From positions 124,001-188,000 of the forward strand of contig NZ_CAKKLJ010000005.1 of assembly GCF_918698005.1 (NCBI RefSeq): a stretch of 64,000 nt of DNA, read 5' to 3'. The position numbers and the translations under genes were made by a program. The notes beneath the pieces were generated by a model. The model was not told the DNA's origin and ran no database searches. It saw only the letters and a program-made list of their open reading frames with translations. Origin of the DNA: Microbacterium sp. Bi121. GTDB lineage: Bacteria > Actinomycetota > Actinomycetes > Actinomycetales > Microbacteriaceae. Shown piece by piece: positions 24,138 through 32,469 of this stretch (position 1 is the stretch's first letter; every line of letters starts with the position of its first letter).

Positions 24138-26612
24138 TCACATCGTCGAATACGCGACGATGCCGCGGCGCACGCCGTCGAGCGCCTGCCTCGCCGTACG
24201 AGCCACGGTGAGATCCTCGGCCACGATCGACAGTTGATCGAGCAGGTCGATCGTCTGCTTCGCCCACCGAACGAAGTCGCCGGCCGCCATGTCAGCGTCG
24301 ACGAGCACACGATCGAGCAGGGCGCCACGAGCCCAGGCGTGCATGGCGCCGGCGAGACCGGCCGCGAGCGGCTCGGACCCTGGCAGGCTGTGCGCCTGCT
24401 CCAGGTCATCCAGCTCGGCCCACAGGGCGGTGGTCTTCTCGAACGCCGCACGGAAAGCGCCGCGCGGGAGCCCCCGCTCCCCCGAGTTCGCCTCGTCGCG
24501 GCGCGGTTCGTACACGAGGCAGCATGCCATCGCGGCGAGAGAAGGGGCGTCCAACCCCGTCCACAGGCCCTGGCGCAGCGACTCCGCCACGAGCAGGTCG
24601 CGCTCGCCGTAGATGCGCCGCATCGTGCGGCCGTCCTCCGTGAGGGCGGTGTCGTCGCCGGTTCCCGTGACGTAGTCGAGCGTGGCGAGCACGTCGACGA
24701 TCCGGTCGAACACACGAGCCACCGTGCCCGTTCGGTTCTCGATCTGCCGACGGGTGCGATCGGTCTCGCGCTTGAGCTTCCAGTACCGCTCGGCCCAGCG
24801 GGCGTGCGCCTCGCGGTCGGGGCACCGATGGCATCCGTGGCGCTGCATCCGGGTGCGCAGGGACTGGATCTTCTTGAGGCGCTTGTCACTGGCGGCCCGC
24901 GGCCCGTGGGAGTCCTGCTTGTTCTTCTTCTCGAGATCGCTCAGCTCACGTCGGATGCCGGCGTAATCGAGGAAGTCCCCGTGATCGCAGGTCATCGCCT
25001 TGACGTATCCGTTCAGCGACTCCTCCGCCTCGCGGACCTGTCTGGCCAGGCCGACGACCGCGCGGTCGGCTTGGAACTGGGCGAACGACGATTCCAGGAC
25101 CTGCCTGGCCCTCGGCCGACCGAACATGTCGATGAGGTTCACGGCCATGTTGTACGTCGGACGGAAGCTGGAGTTCAGCGGATACGTGCGCCGGGAGGCG
25201 AGAGCGGCGACGGCCTGAGGGTCCATGCCCTCCGTCCACTGCACGACCGCGTGGCCCTCGACGTCGATCCCCCGACGCCCTGCGCGACCCGTCAGCTGGG
25301 TGTACTCCCCCGAGGTGATGGCCACGCGCGCTTCGCCGTTGAACTTCTCCATCTTCTCCAGGACCACGGTGCGCGCTGGCATGTTGATGCCGAGCGCCAG
25401 AGTCTCGGTGGCGAAGACCACTTTGACGAGCTTGCGACGGTACAGCTCCTCGACGACCTCCTTGAAGGCGGGCAGAAGGCCGGCGTGATGGGATGCCACG
25501 CCCCGCTCGAGGTTGTCCACCCATTCGAAGTAGCCGAGGACGCCGAGATCCTCATCCTGCAGGGTGCGCGTGCGCTCCTCGACGAACTCTCGGATCTCGC
25601 GCCGTTCCTCCTGCGAAGTCAGGCGGATGCCGGAGCGTCGCACTTGCTGCACAGCTGCGTCGCACCCGACGCGGCTGAAGATGAAGAAGATCGCCGGCAG
25701 CAGGTTCGTGCGCTCGAGCAGCTGGATGACGTCCGGGCGGTCCATCCGCTCGATGCGCTGAGCGTTCGATGCACGCACGGGGCGGCGTCCGCCGCGCTGC
25801 GGGCGGGGGCTCTGCCTGCCGGCGTGCCGTGAGCTGACGTACGACTGCGCGCGCTTGTTGTTGTCGTACCGTGACCCGGTGAACGACCGGATGCGCATGA
25901 GCTCCTGGTTGACGGTCGCCGTGGCGATACCCGCCCGGTCGTCGAACAGCGGCAGCAGATCGTCGCGCACCAGGACGTGCTGCTCGAGCGGCACCGGCCG
26001 GATCTCGGAGACGATGACCTCGGTGTCGCCCCGGACGGTGTCGAGCCAGTCGCCGAACTCCTCGGCGTTCGAGACGGTCGCGCTGAGCGAGACGAGCCGC
26101 ACCGCGGAGGGCAGGTGGATGATGACCTCTTCCCACACGGCGCCGCGGAACCGATCGGCGAGGTAGTGGACCTCGTCCATGATGACGAAGCGGAGGTCGG
26201 TGAGAGCCGAGGAGCCGGCGTAGATCATGTTCCGCAGCACCTCGGTCGTCATCACGACGATCCGGGCGTTGCCGTTGATGTTCGTGTCCCCGGTGAGCAG
26301 TCCGACGTTCTCCGCGCCGTAGACCTCGACGAGCTCGCGGAACTTCTGGTTCGACAGCGCCTTCATCGGCGTCGTGTAGAACGCCTTGTCACCCGGCGTC
26401 TGCATCGCGAGGTGGATCGCGAACTCGCCGACGATGGTCTTGCCTGCGCCGGTGGGTGCGGCGACGAGGACGCTGCGCCCGCGCTCGAGTGCGTGACATC
26501 CCTCCACCTGGAAGGGGTCGAGATCGAACTTCTGACGTGCGGCGAACGCGGCGGTGTGCGGGTGCGCAGCGCTGTCTCGAGCGGCGGCGTAGCGCTCGGC
26601 CGGTGAGCTCAT
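24138..26612 (-). CDS. helY: DEAD/DEAH-box RNA helicase, HelY type (Ski2/Mtr4-like)
   Basis: 824 residues. Motif I is APTGAGKTIVGEFA, Ia TTPMKALSNQKF, II MDEVHYLADRFRG and III SLSATVSNAEEF. Motif VI falls in GRAGRRGIDVEGHA, with the helicase C-terminal strand FATETLALGINMPARTVV. The Ski2-like winged-helix and C-terminal DSHCT-type domain includes HGCHRCPDREAHARW. Role: ATP-driven RNA or RNA/DNA unwinding, linked to RNA turnover. ATG 26612 overlaps the tatC stop by ATGA. The longer in-frame reading to 27113 lies inside tatC in another frame and is rejected. Confidence 0.94.
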   Translation of the reverse strand: MSSPAERYAAARDSAAHPHTAAFAARQKFDLDPFQVEGCHALERGRSVLVAAPTGAGKTIVGEFAIHLAMQTPGDKAFYTTPMKALSNQKFRELVEVYGAENVGLLTGDTNINGNARIVVMTTEVLRNMIYAGSSALTDLRFVIMDEVHYLADRFRGAVWEEVIIHLPSAVRLVSLSATVSNAEEFGDWLDTVRGDTEVIVSEIRPVPLEQHVLVRDDLLPLFDDRAGIATATVNQELMRIRSFTGSRYDNNKRAQSYVSSRHAGRQSPRPQRGGRRPVRASNAQRIERMDRPDVIQLLERTNLLPAIFFIFSRVGCDAAVQQVRRSGIRLTSQEERREIREFVEERTRTLQDEDLGVLGYFEWVDNLERGVASHHAGLLPAFKEVVEELYRRKLVKVVFATETLALGINMPARTVVLEKMEKFNGEARVAITSGEYTQLTGRAGRRGIDVEGHAVVQWTEGMDPQAVAALASRRTYPLNSSFRPTYNMAVNLIDMFGRPRARQVLESSFAQFQADRAVVGLARQVREAEESLNGYVKAMTCDHGDFLDYAGIRRELSDLEKKNKQDSHGPRAASDKRLKKIQSLRTRMQRHGCHRCPDREAHARWAERYWKLKRETDRTRRQIENRTGTVARVFDRIVDVLATLDYVTGTGDDTALTEDGRTMRRIYGERDLLVAESLRQGLWTGLDAPSLAAMACCLVYEPRRDEANSGERGLPRGAFRAAFEKTTALWAELDDLEQAHSLPGSEPLAAGLAGAMHAWARGALLDRVLVDADMAAGDFVRWAKQTIDLLDQLSIVAEDLTVARTARQALDGVRRGIVAYSTM

Positions 26613-27427
26613 GCGTCCGCGTCCGGGAGCAGCCCTTCGGCCGCCATCTGCTTCTTCTTGCGACGGTCGAACAGCATCGACAGCCCGGCGGCCGCGAAGA
26701 ACAGGACCACCAGGATGCCGGCCAGCAGCAGCATGCTGACCACGTCCGCCGCGGGCGTCGCGAGGGCTGCGAACACCGAGGCGATGAGTACGGCGACGCG
26801 CCACCCCTTCAGGATCGCGCGACCGGTCATGACGCCGGACAGGTTGAGGGCGACGAGGAAGACCGGCAGGACGAACGAGACGCCCACCACGAGCATGAGC
26901 TTGAGGATGAAGTCGAAGTAGAGCTTTCCCTCGTAGAGGTTGTTGGCGCCCTCGGGCGTGAACTCCGCCATGAGCTCGATCACGTGCGGCACGACGAGCG
27001 AGCCGACGTAGCAGCCGGCGAAGAAGAGCGGGATGGCTGCGGCCACGAAGCCGATCGTGTACTTGATCTCTTTGCGCGTCAGCCCTGGCATGATGTAGGC
27101 CCAGATCTGCCACAGCCAGATGGGAGCCGCGAGGAAGATGCCGATCGAGAACGCCATTCGCATGCGCAGATCGAACGGTGCCGTCACGGAGGAGAACGTG
27201 AGGCCGACGATCACCTCAGGATGACGGTCGGCTATCGCCTCCACCGGGGCTGTGATGAAGTCGATGATCGGGTCGGTGACGAAGAACGCCACGATCATCG
27301 TGACGACGAGCGCCGCGGCGCAGATCATCAGCCGTCGACGCAGCTCCACGAGGTGGGCGCCGAGCGACATACGGCGTTCATTGCGTGGTCTGTCACTCGC
27401 GGCCGACTTCTTGTCGATCGCGGTCAC
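26609..27427 (-). CDS. tatC: Sec-independent protein translocase TatC
   Basis: 272 residues with six transmembrane helices. Conserved TatC features are MSLGAHLVELRRRLMICA at the N-terminus, FSVTAPFDLRMR-like periplasmic residues in the first loop, LWQIWAYIMPGLTRKE (the signal-peptide recognition region) and FVLPVFLVALNLSGVMTGR. It binds the twin-arginine signal of folded substrates and works with TatA, whose gene is five bases upstream. The start is GTG 27427. The C-terminus is a basic cytosolic tail. The order helY-tatC-tatA-pafC-pafB matches mycobacteria. Confidence 0.96.
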   Translation of the reverse strand: MTAIDKKSAASDRPRNERRMSLGAHLVELRRRLMICAAALVVTMIVAFFVTDPIIDFITAPVEAIADRHPEVIVGLTFSSVTAPFDLRMRMAFSIGIFLAAPIWLWQIWAYIMPGLTRKEIKYTIGFVAAAIPLFFAGCYVGSLVVPHVIELMAEFTPEGANNLYEGKLYFDFILKLMLVVGVSFVLPVFLVALNLSGVMTGRAILKGWRVAVLIASVFAALATPAADVVSMLLLAGILVVLFFAAAGLSMLFDRRKKKQMAAEGLLPDADA

Positions 27428-27432
27428 CGTCG

Positions 27433-27693
27433 TCAGCTGGTCGGGCTGCTGGGGGCGCTGCCGTCTGCCCGCTGCGAAGTGGTGCTGGGCTCAGCAACCG
27501 TGGATGCGGCGGTGGTGTCGCCGGCATTCTGCTGCGGTGTGCCGTCCTCTTCCTTCATCGCCTTCATCTCGCCCTTGAAGACACGGGCGGACTGGCCCAT
27601 GCTCTTCGCGAGTGCCGGCAGCTTCGCCGCACCGAACAGGAGCAGGATGATGAGGACGAGGACGAGCAGGTGCCAACCGGTCAATCCAGCCAT
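27433..27693 (-). CDS. tatA: Sec-independent protein translocase TatA
   Basis: 86 residues. One transmembrane helix (WHLLVLVLIILLLFGAAKLP) carries the FGxxKLP hinge, and then the amphipathic helix ALAKSMGQSARVFKGEMKAM follows. A long acidic, Ser/Thr-rich tail ends the protein. TatA polymerises to form the translocation path. ATG 27693 precedes tatC by five bases on the same strand. The tail is somewhat longer than E. coli TatA, as is usual in Actinobacteria. Confidence 0.96.
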   Translation of the reverse strand: MAGLTGWHLLVLVLIILLLFGAAKLPALAKSMGQSARVFKGEMKAMKEEDGTPQQNAGDTTAASTVAEPSTTSQRADGSAPSSPTS

Positions 27694-27744
27694 GATTCCC
27701 TCCCGGGGTTGAAGTCTTCGTGCAGTCTACCCGGGCATCCTTTG

Positions 27745-28716
27745 TCAGGGGTTCGCGTAGAGCGCGAGTCCGGCTGCAGCCCATTCCCGGGTCGCGGTGC
27801 GCGCGATGTCCGGGTCGACGACCTGGAGCTGACCTCCGAACCGAGCCGCGACGCGCTTGATCGCTCGGGAGTCGGACAGCCGGATTCGAACGACGACATC
27901 ATCGCCGTCCTCCCGTGCGTTGTCTGCTCGGACGTAGTCGCCGAGAAGAGGCACGAGGCGGTGCGGCAGCCGCACGGTGACCTCCGGGTCGTCGCCCTCT
28001 CCCCCGAAACCCTCTGGTACGGGCGCATCGGCATGCGTGATCGGAATGTCGGTCAGAACCGGCTCGCTGACCCTGTCGAGGTGGAAGGTGCGCATCGCCT
28101 TCCGCAGATGGCACCAGCCCTGCAGATACCACTGACCGTTCGTGATCAGCACCTGAACAGGGTCGACGGTGCGGGTCGTGGGCGCGGCATCCGGCGCCTG
28201 ATAGCGGAACGACACGGCCACACCGTCGCGGAGCGCGTCCGCGACGGCGTCGCGCACCTCGTCGACCGCGCTCGGAGCGATGACGACATCAGCCGGGGCA
28301 TTCGCCGCAGCGCGCGCGAGCTTCGCGAGCAGGCCGGCCACCAGCCCCGAGTCGGAGACTGCGGGAACGGATGCCACGAGCTGCAGGCCTGCGAGCAGTG
28401 CGGCCGCCTCGCGCGCGGTGAAGCGCGGCACGCGGCGGAGTCCGACGTCGTTCGTGATCTCGATGACGTCCTCTTCATCGAGGAGATCCCAGTTGATGTC
28501 GAAGAGCTCGTGCGGCTGCTGCCAGTACCCGCTGTCACCGGGCAGCCCGATGACCGTGAGCTTCTCGACCATGCCCCGCATCTCGGCGGTCGACACGTCG
28601 AACTCCCTGGCGGCCTCCTCCAGCGAGACCTGCCCACGCTCAAGCAGGTACGGCACCAGCGTCAGGTAGGCGCGCACCCGATCGGCCGCGAGCGGTGTCT
28701 TGGGCTTGTCCGCCAT
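27745..28716 (-). CDS. pafC: PafC-like transcriptional regulator with WYL domain
   Basis: 323 residues. An N-terminal winged HTH (SLEEAAREFDVSTAEMRGMV) is followed by the WYL domain, with the WYLQGWCHLRKAMRTFHLDRVSEPV motif near 200-224, and a C-terminal WCX extension. PafB and PafC form a heterodimeric activator of SigA-dependent DNA-damage genes in mycobacteria. ATG 28716 overlaps the pafB TGA by one base; a GTG at 28719 is an alternative. It sits directly upstream of tatA. Confidence 0.92.
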   Translation of the reverse strand: MADKPKTPLAADRVRAYLTLVPYLLERGQVSLEEAAREFDVSTAEMRGMVEKLTVIGLPGDSGYWQQPHELFDINWDLLDEEDVIEITNDVGLRRVPRFTAREAAALLAGLQLVASVPAVSDSGLVAGLLAKLARAAANAPADVVIAPSAVDEVRDAVADALRDGVAVSFRYQAPDAAPTTRTVDPVQVLITNGQWYLQGWCHLRKAMRTFHLDRVSEPVLTDIPITHADAPVPEGFGGEGDDPEVTVRLPHRLVPLLGDYVRADNAREDGDDVVVRIRLSDSRAIKRVAARFGGQLQVVDPDIARTATREWAAAGLALYANP

Positions 28717-29699
28717 CACTCCCCCGCTCCGTGTGCCGCGACGATGGCAGCGAGTCGCTCGATCACGGCATCCCGCAGCACCGCGGGCTCGACGACACGA
28801 ACCTCCGGCCCGTACGAGGCCAGCTCGTCGGCGAAGATGTGCAGATCCACGAAGGGCACGCTGAACCCCTGCTTCTCGGCCCGCGCGCGGCGGCCCAGAC
28901 GCAGGGCCGCCTCCGTGCCCGGCGTGATCTCGACCAGCGCGGAGTTTCGCGCGGCGACCGCGTTGAGACCGGCGAGAGCACGCTCGCCCGCTCCGTCACG
29001 GAGCCCGGGGGCGAAGGACGTGCGCGTCACGGTGACATCGCCGACGATGCGGCTGAGCAGGAACGTGCGCTCGTCGTCGGCATCCTGGTCGATTCCATAG
29101 ACGTGCCAACGGGCTTCGAAGTCCAGCAGGGCCAGGGGTTCGAAGGTCCGCCGGCGCGGCATCGCCTCCCCCGGCTTCAGATAGTCGAACGCGACCACGC
29201 GGCAATCCTCGATCGCGGACTGGAGCGGCGCGAAGCTGTTCTCGCGCGGCGTGATCCGCGGGGCGAATCCGATGATCGGCTCGTCGCCGTCGATGCCGAG
29301 CGCGCGGATCTTGCGTACGCCGGCCTGTGCGTCGGCTGAGGCGGATTCCGCGCTCCACACGCTGCCGGCGAGCTGCAGGACGGCGAGCTCCGCCGGGCTG
29401 AACGAGATGTCCTCCGGGAGGTCGTACTCGGCCTTCGGGATGCGATACCGAGCCTCACGAAGATCGTTCGGGTCGCTGGAGTCACCGATCGTCTCGATCG
29501 GGACGCCCAGCGCGCGCAGCTCGTCCTTGTCGCGCTCGAACATCTTCTCGAGCGCGTCCATCCTGACGCCGGTCTCCGCGCGCTGGCGGTAGCCGGACAC
29601 ACTGTCGAGGATCTGCTGCTTGGTGAGCCCGATCTCCGTGGCCATCAGCGCCACGACGAGATTCGTCTGACGCTCCTCCGGGGGGATTCGGGCTGCCAT
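28716..29699 (-). CDS. pafB: PafB-like transcriptional regulator with WYL domain
   Basis: 327 residues. The HTH region is TKQQILDSVSGYRQR followed by MFERDKDELRALGVPIET. The WYL domain reads RWHVYGIDQDADDERTFLLSRIVG, in which the W-Y pair is shifted to W-VY, and the WCX end has FADELASYGPEVRVVEPAVL. It pairs with the downstream pafC product to activate the LexA-independent DNA-damage response. ATG 29699 overlaps the FKBP stop by one base. The Pup ligase gene pafA, usually next to it, is absent. Confidence 0.92.
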   Translation of the reverse strand: MAARIPPEERQTNLVVALMATEIGLTKQQILDSVSGYRQRAETGVRMDALEKMFERDKDELRALGVPIETIGDSSDPNDLREARYRIPKAEYDLPEDISFSPAELAVLQLAGSVWSAESASADAQAGVRKIRALGIDGDEPIIGFAPRITPRENSFAPLQSAIEDCRVVAFDYLKPGEAMPRRRTFEPLALLDFEARWHVYGIDQDADDERTFLLSRIVGDVTVTRTSFAPGLRDGAGERALAGLNAVAARNSALVEITPGTEAALRLGRRARAEKQGFSVPFVDLHIFADELASYGPEVRVVEPAVLRDAVIERLAAIVAAHGAGE

Positions 29700-30676
29700 C
29701 ACTGCTGCGCTGAGGCCGGAGGATCGATGCCGAGGATGTCGACCACGAACACGAGGTCCGCGTTCGGCGGGACGGCTCCGCTGCCCTGTTCGCCGTAGGC
29801 GAGCTCGGAGGGAATGACCATGAGCACCTGAGAGCCGACGGTCTGGCCAGCCAGCCCCTGCGTGAAGCCGGGGATGACCGCGGTCATGTCGAACGTCGCA
29901 GCGGTTCCGCGGTCCCACGACGAGTCGAAGACGGTGCGGTCGTCCCACGTGACTCCGGTGTAGTTGACGAGGATGCTGTCGTCGTCGGCGACCTTCGCCC
30001 CGTCGCCCTTGATGAGGGTCTGCACGGTCAGATCCTTCGGCGCAGCGCTGTCGGGGACGATGATGCCCGGGCGCCCGTCCGGCGCACGGACCACCGTCGG
30101 CATGCCGGCGGCGTCGTTGTACTGCAGCGCGCCCTCTGCTCGACTCGGGTAGACCTTGACGACATCGAAGACGGCGACCACCGACTCATCCTCGGCCAGG
30201 CCGAAGCCGGTGAGGTTCTGAGGGCCGAAGTCCTCCGGCGTGACGGCGGCTACGACTCGTGAGCCCTCGGTCGCGCACTCGAGCGCCGTGCCGAACGCGG
30301 GAACGGTCTGCGCCCAGTAGCCGACGCTCGCGAGCTGCGCCTTCTCGGCGTCGTAGGCCGTGCTGGCGATCGGGTCGCCGGTCTCGCCCGAGAAGAGCGA
30401 GAACTCGATGACGGCGCTCTGCCCCGGCGACGTGAGTGCGCGTCCATCGCCGACCACGGCGTCGCCGAACGCGCTGGTGTCCCCGCCGACGGGCGTGAAC
30501 AGCTCGACGTCGGGCTTCGTGCCGACCTTGCCGGAGAGGTTGGCGAGGTCCTCGATGCCGCTGCCGGCCCCTGCTCGATCGCAGGCGACGCCGTCGTACG
30601 CGGGCCCTGCCGTGCAGCCCGTCAGGGCGAGGGCGGCGAGGGCGAGAGTGGCCAGAGCGGCTGAGGTTTTACGCAC
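29699..30676 (-). CDS. FKBP-type peptidyl-prolyl isomerase lipoprotein
   Basis: 325 residues. The N-terminal signal has a lipobox ALALTGCTAG with the lipidated Cys near residue 20. A beta-rich region of unknown fold fills the middle. The C-terminal FKBP domain shows VLVNYTGVTWDDRTVFDSSW, GLAGQTVGSQVLMVIPSELAYG and PPNADLVFVVDILGI, which are the family's catalytic pocket elements. It is anchored outside the membrane and catalyses prolyl isomerisation of secreted proteins. The GTG 30676 start is fixed by a TAGACT box seven bases upstream and by the signal peptide; longer extensions are out-of-family. Confidence 0.92.
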   Translation of the reverse strand: MRKTSAALATLALAALALTGCTAGPAYDGVACDRAGAGSGIEDLANLSGKVGTKPDVELFTPVGGDTSAFGDAVVGDGRALTSPGQSAVIEFSLFSGETGDPIASTAYDAEKAQLASVGYWAQTVPAFGTALECATEGSRVVAAVTPEDFGPQNLTGFGLAEDESVVAVFDVVKVYPSRAEGALQYNDAAGMPTVVRAPDGRPGIIVPDSAAPKDLTVQTLIKGDGAKVADDDSILVNYTGVTWDDRTVFDSSWDRGTAATFDMTAVIPGFTQGLAGQTVGSQVLMVIPSELAYGEQGSGAVPPNADLVFVVDILGIDPPASAQQ

Positions 30677-30683
30677 GCGCTCC

Positions 30684-30689
30684 AGTCTA
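30684..30689 (-). promoter_or_regulatory. -10 element (TAGACT on minus strand), leaderless FKBP-pafBC promoter
   Basis: TAGACT on the minus strand ends seven bases before the GTG at 30676. Its first three bases are the stop codon of trmI, so promoter and terminator codon share sequence. Confidence 0.52.
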
Positions 30690-31700
30690 TTCCGATCGGT
30701 GATCGACGTCGCGCGACGCGGCGGCGCGACGTGCACCCTCGGCGGCCTTGGCGGCCTCTCTGGCGCGCTTGCGCAGGTTCTTGTCCGTGATGTCCCGGTC
30801 GCCGACGGCGCCGGGGGTCCACAGCTCGACATCCTCGTCGCCGTAGCTCGACTTCGACGCACGACGCTTCACCTCGGGGGCGATCGTCCCCGGAGCGAGC
30901 CGCCGCGCCGTGAGCAGGAAGCCGGTGTGCGCGACCATGCGGTGATCGGGGCGCACGGCCAGCCCCTCGACGTGCCAGCCTCTGACCATGGTCTCCGACG
31001 CGTCAGGGGCGGTGAAGAGTCCGGTGCCGCGGATGTACTCCGCGACCCGCGAGAGCTGCGTCGCGGTGGCGACGTAGCAGAGCACCACTCCCCCCGGCGT
31101 CAGCGCCTCAGCGACGGCATCCATGACCTCCCACGGGGCGAGCATGTCGAGCACGACGCGGTCGACGCTGCCGGCCGGCATGGTCTCCGGAAGAGCGTGC
31201 AGCAGGTCGCCGACGACGACTTCCCAGGTGTCGGGCGCCCCGCCGAAGAAGGTCTCGATGTTCGAACGCGCGACCTCGGCGAAGTCATCACGTCGCTCGA
31301 ATGAGACCAGACGCCCCGCCGGGCCGATGGCGCGCAGCAGCGACAGCGACAGCGCACCGGACCCGACGCCGGCTTCGACGACGGTGGCACCGGGGAATAT
31401 GTCGGCCTGCATGACGATCTGCGCGGCATCCTTCGGGTAGACGATCGCCGCGCCGCGCGGCATCGACATCGCGAAATCGCGAAGCAGCGGGCGCAGCGCC
31501 AGGTACTCGTGCCCTGAGCTGTTCGTCACGACGGACCCGTCGGCCAGGCCGATGAGGTCGCGGTGGAACAGGACGCCGTGATGCGTGTGCATCTCGCCGT
31601 CTGCAGCGAGCGTGATCGTGTGCAGCCTGTTCTTGGGCCCGGTCAGCTGCACGCGATCGCCCTCGCGGAAGGGGCCGCTCGGCCGTGCCGTGGTGCTCAT
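30687..31700 (-). CDS. trmI: tRNA (adenine-N1)-methyltransferase TrmI
   Basis: 337 residues. The N-terminal beta barrel has LHTHHG-like residues (GEMHTHHGVLFHRDLIG), then the SAM-binding domain with GATVVEAGVGSGALSLSLLRA near 107-127 and FERRDDFAEVA. The catalytic region has VDRVVLDMLAPWEV, and the tail is Lys/Arg/Ala-rich. It methylates A58 in the T loop of tRNAs as a tetramer. The mycobacterial orthologue Rv2118c lies in the same neighbourhood. ATG 31700 overlaps the HAD gene stop by ATGA. Confidence 0.95.
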   Translation of the reverse strand: MSTTARPSGPFREGDRVQLTGPKNRLHTITLAADGEMHTHHGVLFHRDLIGLADGSVVTNSSGHEYLALRPLLRDFAMSMPRGAAIVYPKDAAQIVMQADIFPGATVVEAGVGSGALSLSLLRAIGPAGRLVSFERRDDFAEVARSNIETFFGGAPDTWEVVVGDLLHALPETMPAGSVDRVVLDMLAPWEVMDAVAEALTPGGVVLCYVATATQLSRVAEYIRGTGLFTAPDASETMVRGWHVEGLAVRPDHRMVAHTGFLLTARRLAPGTIAPEVKRRASKSSYGDEDVELWTPGAVGDRDITDKNLRKRAREAAKAAEGARRAAASRDVDHRSE

Positions 31701-32377
31701 CGTCCGACCTCCACGCTCGTGACGGCCGCGTACAGATCGACGATGTCGCCGGCCGTGCGGCCCTCGAGCGTCGGCCAGAGGGCGTGCGCGCCCAGACCGT
31801 CCAGCGGGACGATGTGCGGCACGCCGAGGGTCACGGCCCCCGAGGCGATGCCGGCTCGCAGACCGGTGGGCGAGTCCTCGATGACGAGAGCGTCGGCGAT
31901 GTCGATGTCGAGAAGCCTCGAAGCCTTCAGATACGGCTCGGGGTGCGGCTTGGGATAGTCGACCTCATCACCGGGGACGACGACGTCGAACGCGGGGAAA
32001 TCGATGAGATCGATGACGCTGCGGGCCATGCGGCCGAGCGACATCGTCACCAGTGCGCTGGGAATCCCCGCGACCTGCAGATCGCGCAGCAGTTCGCGCG
32101 CACCAGGGCGGAACGGCACGCCCTGCGTCTCGAGAAGCTCGCGCACGGCGTCCGTGAGGTGCGAGACGATCGCGTCGGCATCCATGTCGACCCCGGCGGC
32201 CCGCAGGATCTCGGCGCTCTCGTGAAGCCCGCTTCCGACCAGCTGCAGAGCCTGCTCGTGGCTCCAGGTGCCGCCGAAGGATTCGACCAGCGCCGTCTCC
32301 GCTGCCATCCAGTACGGCTCGGTGTCGACCAGTGTTCCATCCATGTCCCAGAGGACTGCCTGCGGCTTGTGAGTCAC
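31697..32377 (-). CDS. HAD-superfamily phosphatase (beta-phosphoglucomutase/CbbY-like)
   Basis: 226 residues. Motif I is LWDMDGTLVDTEPYW, the cap domain follows, motif II lies in SALVTMSLGRMAR, and motif III to IV is YPKPHPEPYLKA and VIEDSPTGLRAGIASGA. This is subclass IA, like beta-phosphoglucomutase and CbbY. The natural sugar or nucleotide phosphate is unknown. The start is GTG 32377, selected because TACGAT lies exactly six bases before it and the protein begins VTHKPQAVLWDMDG. The frame extends upstream to 32725, but that extension has no family similarity. Confidence 0.92.
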   Translation of the reverse strand: MTHKPQAVLWDMDGTLVDTEPYWMAAETALVESFGGTWSHEQALQLVGSGLHESAEILRAAGVDMDADAIVSHLTDAVRELLETQGVPFRPGARELLRDLQVAGIPSALVTMSLGRMARSVIDLIDFPAFDVVVPGDEVDYPKPHPEPYLKASRLLDIDIADALVIEDSPTGLRAGIASGAVTLGVPHIVPLDGLGAHALWPTLEGRTAGDIVDLYAAVTSVEVGR

Positions 32378-32383
32378 CTGACC

Positions 32384-32389
32384 ATCGTA
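32384..32389 (-). promoter_or_regulatory. -10 element (TACGAT on minus strand), leaderless HAD-trmI operon
   Basis: TACGAT on the minus strand ends six bases before the GTG at 32377. There is no ribosome-binding site. Confidence 0.52.
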
Positions 32390-32469
32390 TCCGGGGCGGT
32401 ACGCCGCGTCGGCCGAGCGCGGACTAGCCTGGAGGGATAGCCGAAGTCCGTCGTCGAAGGGAGAACCGC

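Noticed and set aside
25800..26612. An in-frame extension of helY upstream through tatC to 27113.
   Set aside because: The ATG at 26612 starts the conserved domain, overlaps the tatC stop by ATGA, and the extension lies in another frame of tatC.
27385..29100. A 571-codon plus-strand frame over tatA, pafC and pafB.
   Set aside because: It spans three genes of strong family identity on the minus strand and has no domain signature.
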